Assembly: GCA_029777945.1 (NCBI GenBank)
Contig: JAKORG010000053.1
Coordinates: forward strand, 1 to 64,000
Reading direction: 5' to 3'
Source: Deltaproteobacteria bacterium
GTDB taxonomy: Bacteria > Desulfobacterota > Syntrophorhabdia > Syntrophorhabdales > Syntrophorhabdaceae
Length of the DNA: 64,000 nucleotides
Below are positions 61,229 to 64,000 of the stretch, piece by piece; position 1 is the first letter of the stretch, and each line of letters opens with the position of its first letter. A program made the position numbers and the translations under genes. Under the pieces are notes generated by a model. It worked only from the letters and a program-made list of their open reading frames with translations. It did not search any database and was not told the DNA's origin.

Positions 61229-62451
61229 CCCCTGATAGCCTCTATTGGCTCAATTCTACTTGCCTTGAGTGCAGGTTTAAACCCTGAAATTGTTCCGGTA
61301 AGGCAACTGAAAAGTATTGCAAATACTACAACTTTAAAAGAAAATTCCATAGGTATATCGAAGAGTTTCTCAAAAATACCCTGGAGTAAAACACTTAAAA
61401 CAATGCCCATTATCCCACCCAAAAAGGTTATCAAAACTGATTCAAATAGAAAAGAAATGAGAATCCCCCTTCTCGATGCACCATACGCCCTTCTTATACC
61501 GATGTCTTTTTTTCTTTCCTGTATGGTAAGATAAAATAAATTTGCAAGAACAAAACCACTTACAACAAGGGCAACAATCGAAGCTGTTCCTAAAAATAAA
61601 AATAGAGAGCCAGAGATAACGCTCATAAACTGCAATATATCCCTTGAGCTCCTTATAGTAAAGTCATCCTGGTCACCTACTATACCGTGATTTCTACGTA
61701 AGACTGTTTTTATGTCCTCAATGGTTGTATCTACATCCCTTGACGTCTTAACCCTCAATACGCCTAAATACCTCTTTTCATTAGATAATTTTTTAGTTAC
61801 CGTTGATAAAGGCATAATAACCCTGTCGTCTATATTAGGTCCCCCTGCTGCCCCACCTCTTTCTTGAAGGACACCTATTACTTTTGCCGGAAGTTTTCCG
61901 ATCTGAATGGTTTTTCCAATGGCATCTTCACCCCTGAATAGCTCATCGTATACTTTATACCCTATAACGCAAACCGGTTCAGCGTTTACTTCATCGGTCT
62001 TTCTAAATACAGTTCCCATATAAAGATTCCACTTATACGACTCAAAATAGTTTTCCGTAGAACCAATGACATTCGTCTGCCATTTTCTATCCTTATATCT
62101 TAATGTTAGACCCCTTACAGAATAGGCCTTTGTTATATCGTATATGCCGTTTATTTTTTCTATTGATTCAGCATCCTCATAGGTAAGTGTCGTAATTTTT
62201 TCCCTTGCCATCCTCTGCCTCTCACTTCCTCCGAATATCATTATAGAATCAGGCCCAAGGGCCTCAAAGATTTCATAAGCCTTTTTGTTTGCTCCATCTA
62301 TTGTAGTTATTATTACACAGATTGAAAGGATACCGAGGGCAACACCTGAAAGGGAAAAGATTACCCTGCCCTTATAATAAAAAAGGATCTTTATGGTCTC
62401 TTCTAAAAATTCTTTAACTTGTAATATCTTGAGAGATAACCCCATCCTCAA
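61225..62451 (-). CDS. MacB-type ABC transporter permease (first)
   Basis: 408 aa with the same architecture: [20 protein letters not shown], MacB_PCD core, and [20 protein letters not shown] before the last segments. The start overlaps the ATPase gene by 38 bases (ATG 62451; the second Met, 62445, is equally possible). Paralogue of the following gene. Confidence 0.88.
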   Translation of the reverse strand: MRMGLSLKILQVKEFLEETIKILFYYKGRVIFSLSGVALGILSICVIITTIDGANKKAYEIFEALGPDSIMIFGGSERQRMAREKITTLTYEDAESIEKINGIYDITKAYSVRGLTLRYKDRKWQTNVIGSTENYFESYKWNLYMGTVFRKTDEVNAEPVCVIGYKVYDELFRGEDAIGKTIQIGKLPAKVIGVLQERGGAAGGPNIDDRVIMPLSTVTKKLSNEKRYLGVLRVKTSRDVDTTIEDIKTVLRRNHGIVGDQDDFTIRSSRDILQFMSVISGSLFLFLGTASIVALVVSGFVLANLFYLTIQERKKDIGIRRAYGASRRGILISFLFESVLITFLGGIMGIVLSVLLQGIFEKLFDIPMEFSFKVVVFAILFSCLTGTISGFKPALKASRIEPIEAIRG

Positions 62452-63088
62452 TCCTTATTAATCTCTTTCCAAATTGGGCGAGTTTTGGATCGTGTGTTAC
62501 TACTATTATTGTTTTTCCCTCTTCATTTAACATCCTGAATAATTCCATAATTTCATTGCCTGTTTTGGAATCGAGTGCCCCTGTTGGTTCATCGGCAAGA
62601 ATAAGGTCAGGGTCGTTTATTAATGCCCGGGCTATTGCAACCCTTTGCTGTTCTCCTCCAGAAAGCTGGGATGGTTTATTGTGCGTTCTTTCTGCAAGCC
62701 CAAATCTTGTAAGAAGTTGCTTTGCCTTTTCTTTTGGATGTTTTATATTTTTTTTTGAATAAACTATAGGTATAAGGACATTTTCTAATGCATTTAAATA
62801 AGGCAGAAGAAAAAATTGTTGAAAAACAAAACCAATATATTCGTTTCTAAGAACTGCAAGGTTTTCATCATCAAGGCCATCAACATTTTTTTCCATAAAA
62901 AAATATTCGCCTTCTGTCTGTTTATCCAGTAAACCTATTATATTCATAAGGGTAGTTTTCCCTGAGCCTGAAACACCCATAAATATTACGAGCTCACCGG
63001 ATTCAATGGTAAGGTCTATACCTTTAAGTATGGGAAGTTCCCTTTCCCCTATAAAATAACTTTTTTTTATGCCCTTAAGCCTTATCAC
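62414..63088 (-). CDS. MacB/LolD-type ABC transporter ATPase
   Basis: 224 aa. Walker [16 protein letters not shown], signature [15 protein letters not shown], Walker [20 protein letters not shown] and the His switch VTHDP. The short single-domain form pairs with two permeases. 4-base overlap with the adaptor gene. Confidence 0.93.
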   Translation of the reverse strand: MIRLKGIKKSYFIGERELPILKGIDLTIESGELVIFMGVSGSGKTTLMNIIGLLDKQTEGEYFFMEKNVDGLDDENLAVLRNEYIGFVFQQFFLLPYLNALENVLIPIVYSKKNIKHPKEKAKQLLTRFGLAERTHNKPSQLSGGEQQRVAIARALINDPDLILADEPTGALDSKTGNEIMELFRMLNEEGKTIIVVTHDPKLAQFGKRLIRIEDGVISQDITS

Positions 63089-64000
63089 TTTTTTGGACCC
63101 AGCTGGTTTTTCTTGATGACGGGTATGATTATCTTATCGCCTTCCTTAACCCCTGAAATAATCTCTGTAAATCTATCGTCCCTGATCCCTGTTTCAACAT
63201 CCACACGGACATCCTTATCCTTTGTCTTTATATACACCACATTTTTTCCCTCCTCAAAACGCACTGCGCTATTGGGAACGACAAGAACATCCTTTTTCTT
63301 TTCTACAATTATTTTTACATGGGTTGTCATCTCAGGTTTAAGAAATTCTGTATCCTTTGGATCTATTTTGACAATGGCAAGATAATATACTATATTGTCC
63401 TTTATTTCAGGCTGGGGGTATATCATGGAAATAGTGCCTGTAAATACCTTTCTTTTATAGGCATCTACCCAGTATTCAACGATCATACCTTTTTTTACCT
63501 TACCTATGTCTGTTTCATCCACGTAAATCCACATTTCAAGTCTTGTAGGGTCTATTATGGTTATAAGGTTTACGGCAGAAAGGCCTGCAACTACTGTCTC
63601 ACCTTGCTGGGTAGTAACCTGAGAGACATATCCTGATATGGGAGAAAAAATCTTATGATAACTCAATGAAACTTCAAGACTTTTAAGTTTTTCTTTAATT
63701 TCTTTTATCTTTGCCCTTGATGCCTCCAATTGCGCCTTTGAGACATCCATTTCCCTTTTTGCCCTCTCCACATTGTCCTTTGTGGTAAACTCTTTCTCGA
63801 GAAGCATTGTTTCTCTTTCATAGTTCTGTTTGTTATATGCGTATTGTGCCTCTTTTGCCTCGAGGTCTTTTTTCTGCTCTTCAATCTGAGCCTCTAAACT
63901 CCTCTTTTCTGCCAATTTTTCCCTATCGTCAATCTCTGCTATAAGGGCACCTTTTTTTACAAAATCACCTACCTGATAATTAAGACGTGTTATTACCCCT
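63085..64000 (-). CDS. MacA/HlyD-type periplasmic adaptor, N-terminus beyond the right edge
   Basis: Open from the right edge, so the start is not seen. The biotinyl-lipoyl domain is split around a long coiled-coil hairpin (KRSLEAQIEEQKKDLEAKEA ... KREMDVSKAQLEASRAKIKE); the first half, NYQVGDFVKKGALIAEIDDR, reads at 63916-64000. Then the barrel IFSPISGYVSQVTTQQGETV and the membrane-proximal domain ending IPVIKKNQLG. Links the inner-membrane MacB-type permeases to an outer-membrane channel. Confidence 0.9.
   Translation of the reverse strand, partial: GVITRLNYQVGDFVKKGALIAEIDDREKLAEKRSLEAQIEEQKKDLEAKEAQYAYNKQNYERETMLLEKEFTTKDNVERAKREMDVSKAQLEASRAKIKEIKEKLKSLEVSLSYHKIFSPISGYVSQVTTQQGETVVAGLSAVNLITIIDPTRLEMWIYVDETDIGKVKKGMIVEYWVDAYKRKVFTGTISMIYPQPEIKDNIVYYLAIVKIDPKDTEFLKPEMTTHVKIIVEKKKDVLVVPNSAVRFEEGKNVVYIKTKDKDVRVDVETGIRDDRFTEIISGVKEGDKIIIPVIKKNQLGPKK

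Overview
The window looks like the chromosome of a strictly anaerobic, low-to-mid GC, Gram-negative bacterium. The gene set fits the deltaproteobacterial / Desulfobacterota sphere (sulfate reducers or syntrophs): ORP-like MinD/Mrp/NifX proteins, a VorB-type 2-oxoacid:ferredoxin oxidoreductase, 2-hydroxyacyl-CoA dehydratase-like subunits, CCG-domain Fe-S proteins, FeoAAB, an FmdE-like protein, Tat and lipoprotein export genes, and at least one clear selenoprotein. I cannot name the species.

Layout. 1-730: decayed IS3-type element. 1002-5795: a five-gene operon (DUF364 protein, SsuABC/TauABC-type ABC transporter whose ATPase carries a molybdate-type C-terminal extension, secreted FmdE-like protein) behind a sigma70-type promoter overlapped by two tandem ModE-like palindromes; this is probably a molybdate/tungstate-responsive system. 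5.8-8.3 kb: an IS graveyard that killed a tungstate-binding tupA gene and left a relic of a second fmdE-like gene. 8.4-12.4 kb: ferrous-iron operon (DtxR-family regulator, feoA, feoA, feoB, outer-membrane protein) with TGTTAG-N6-CTAACA operators. 12.6-14.2 kb: decaying genes (enoyl-CoA hydratase-like, moaA, COG0731 radical SAM). 14.2-23.9 kb: a metal-cofactor/Fe-S cluster similar to the orange-protein (ORP) loci, ending in a flavodoxin-like gene interrupted by TGA and a peroxiredoxin whose peroxidatic residue is encoded by TGA. 24-35 kb: DUF1847 protein, a CobW/G3E GTPase fused to an unknown domain, and a divergent sigma54 activator whose own 3' end carries UAS palindromes feeding a -24/-12 promoter for a NifX-like protein, a polytopic membrane protein and a Tat-exported metallo-beta-lactamase protein; then an Fe-S / FAD / Fe-S oxidoreductase triad. 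35-44.8 kb: larE, two HgdB-like proteins, lgt, HAD hydrolase, dodecin, a peptidoglycan-peptide salvage pair, smpB and tmRNA. 44.8-55.9 kb: accessory region downstream of tmRNA with a TdeIII-type restriction-modification system, three secreted ankyrin/TPR-type proteins between two copies of a REP-associated transposase element (one internally deleted), and a broken type I RM operon with an embedded toxin/antitoxin-like pair. 56-64 kb: core genes again (hotdog-like protein, ACT protein, vorDABC-type operon, MacAB-type efflux system running off the right edge).

How it fits together. Much of the non-mobile DNA handles metals and metal cofactors: Mo/W oxyanions (ModE-like boxes, FmdE, DUF364, dead tupA and moaA), iron (Feo), NifX/Mrp/IscU cofactor carriers, a CobW GTPase, and LarE (nickel-pincer cofactor). 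The strongest candidates for something undescribed are the ModE-box/DUF364/ABC/FmdE cassette, the sigma54-driven NifX-membrane protein-Tat MBL operon, and the adjacent TGA-containing flavodoxin and selenoperoxiredoxin. All function calls come from reading the sequence; no database search was possible.
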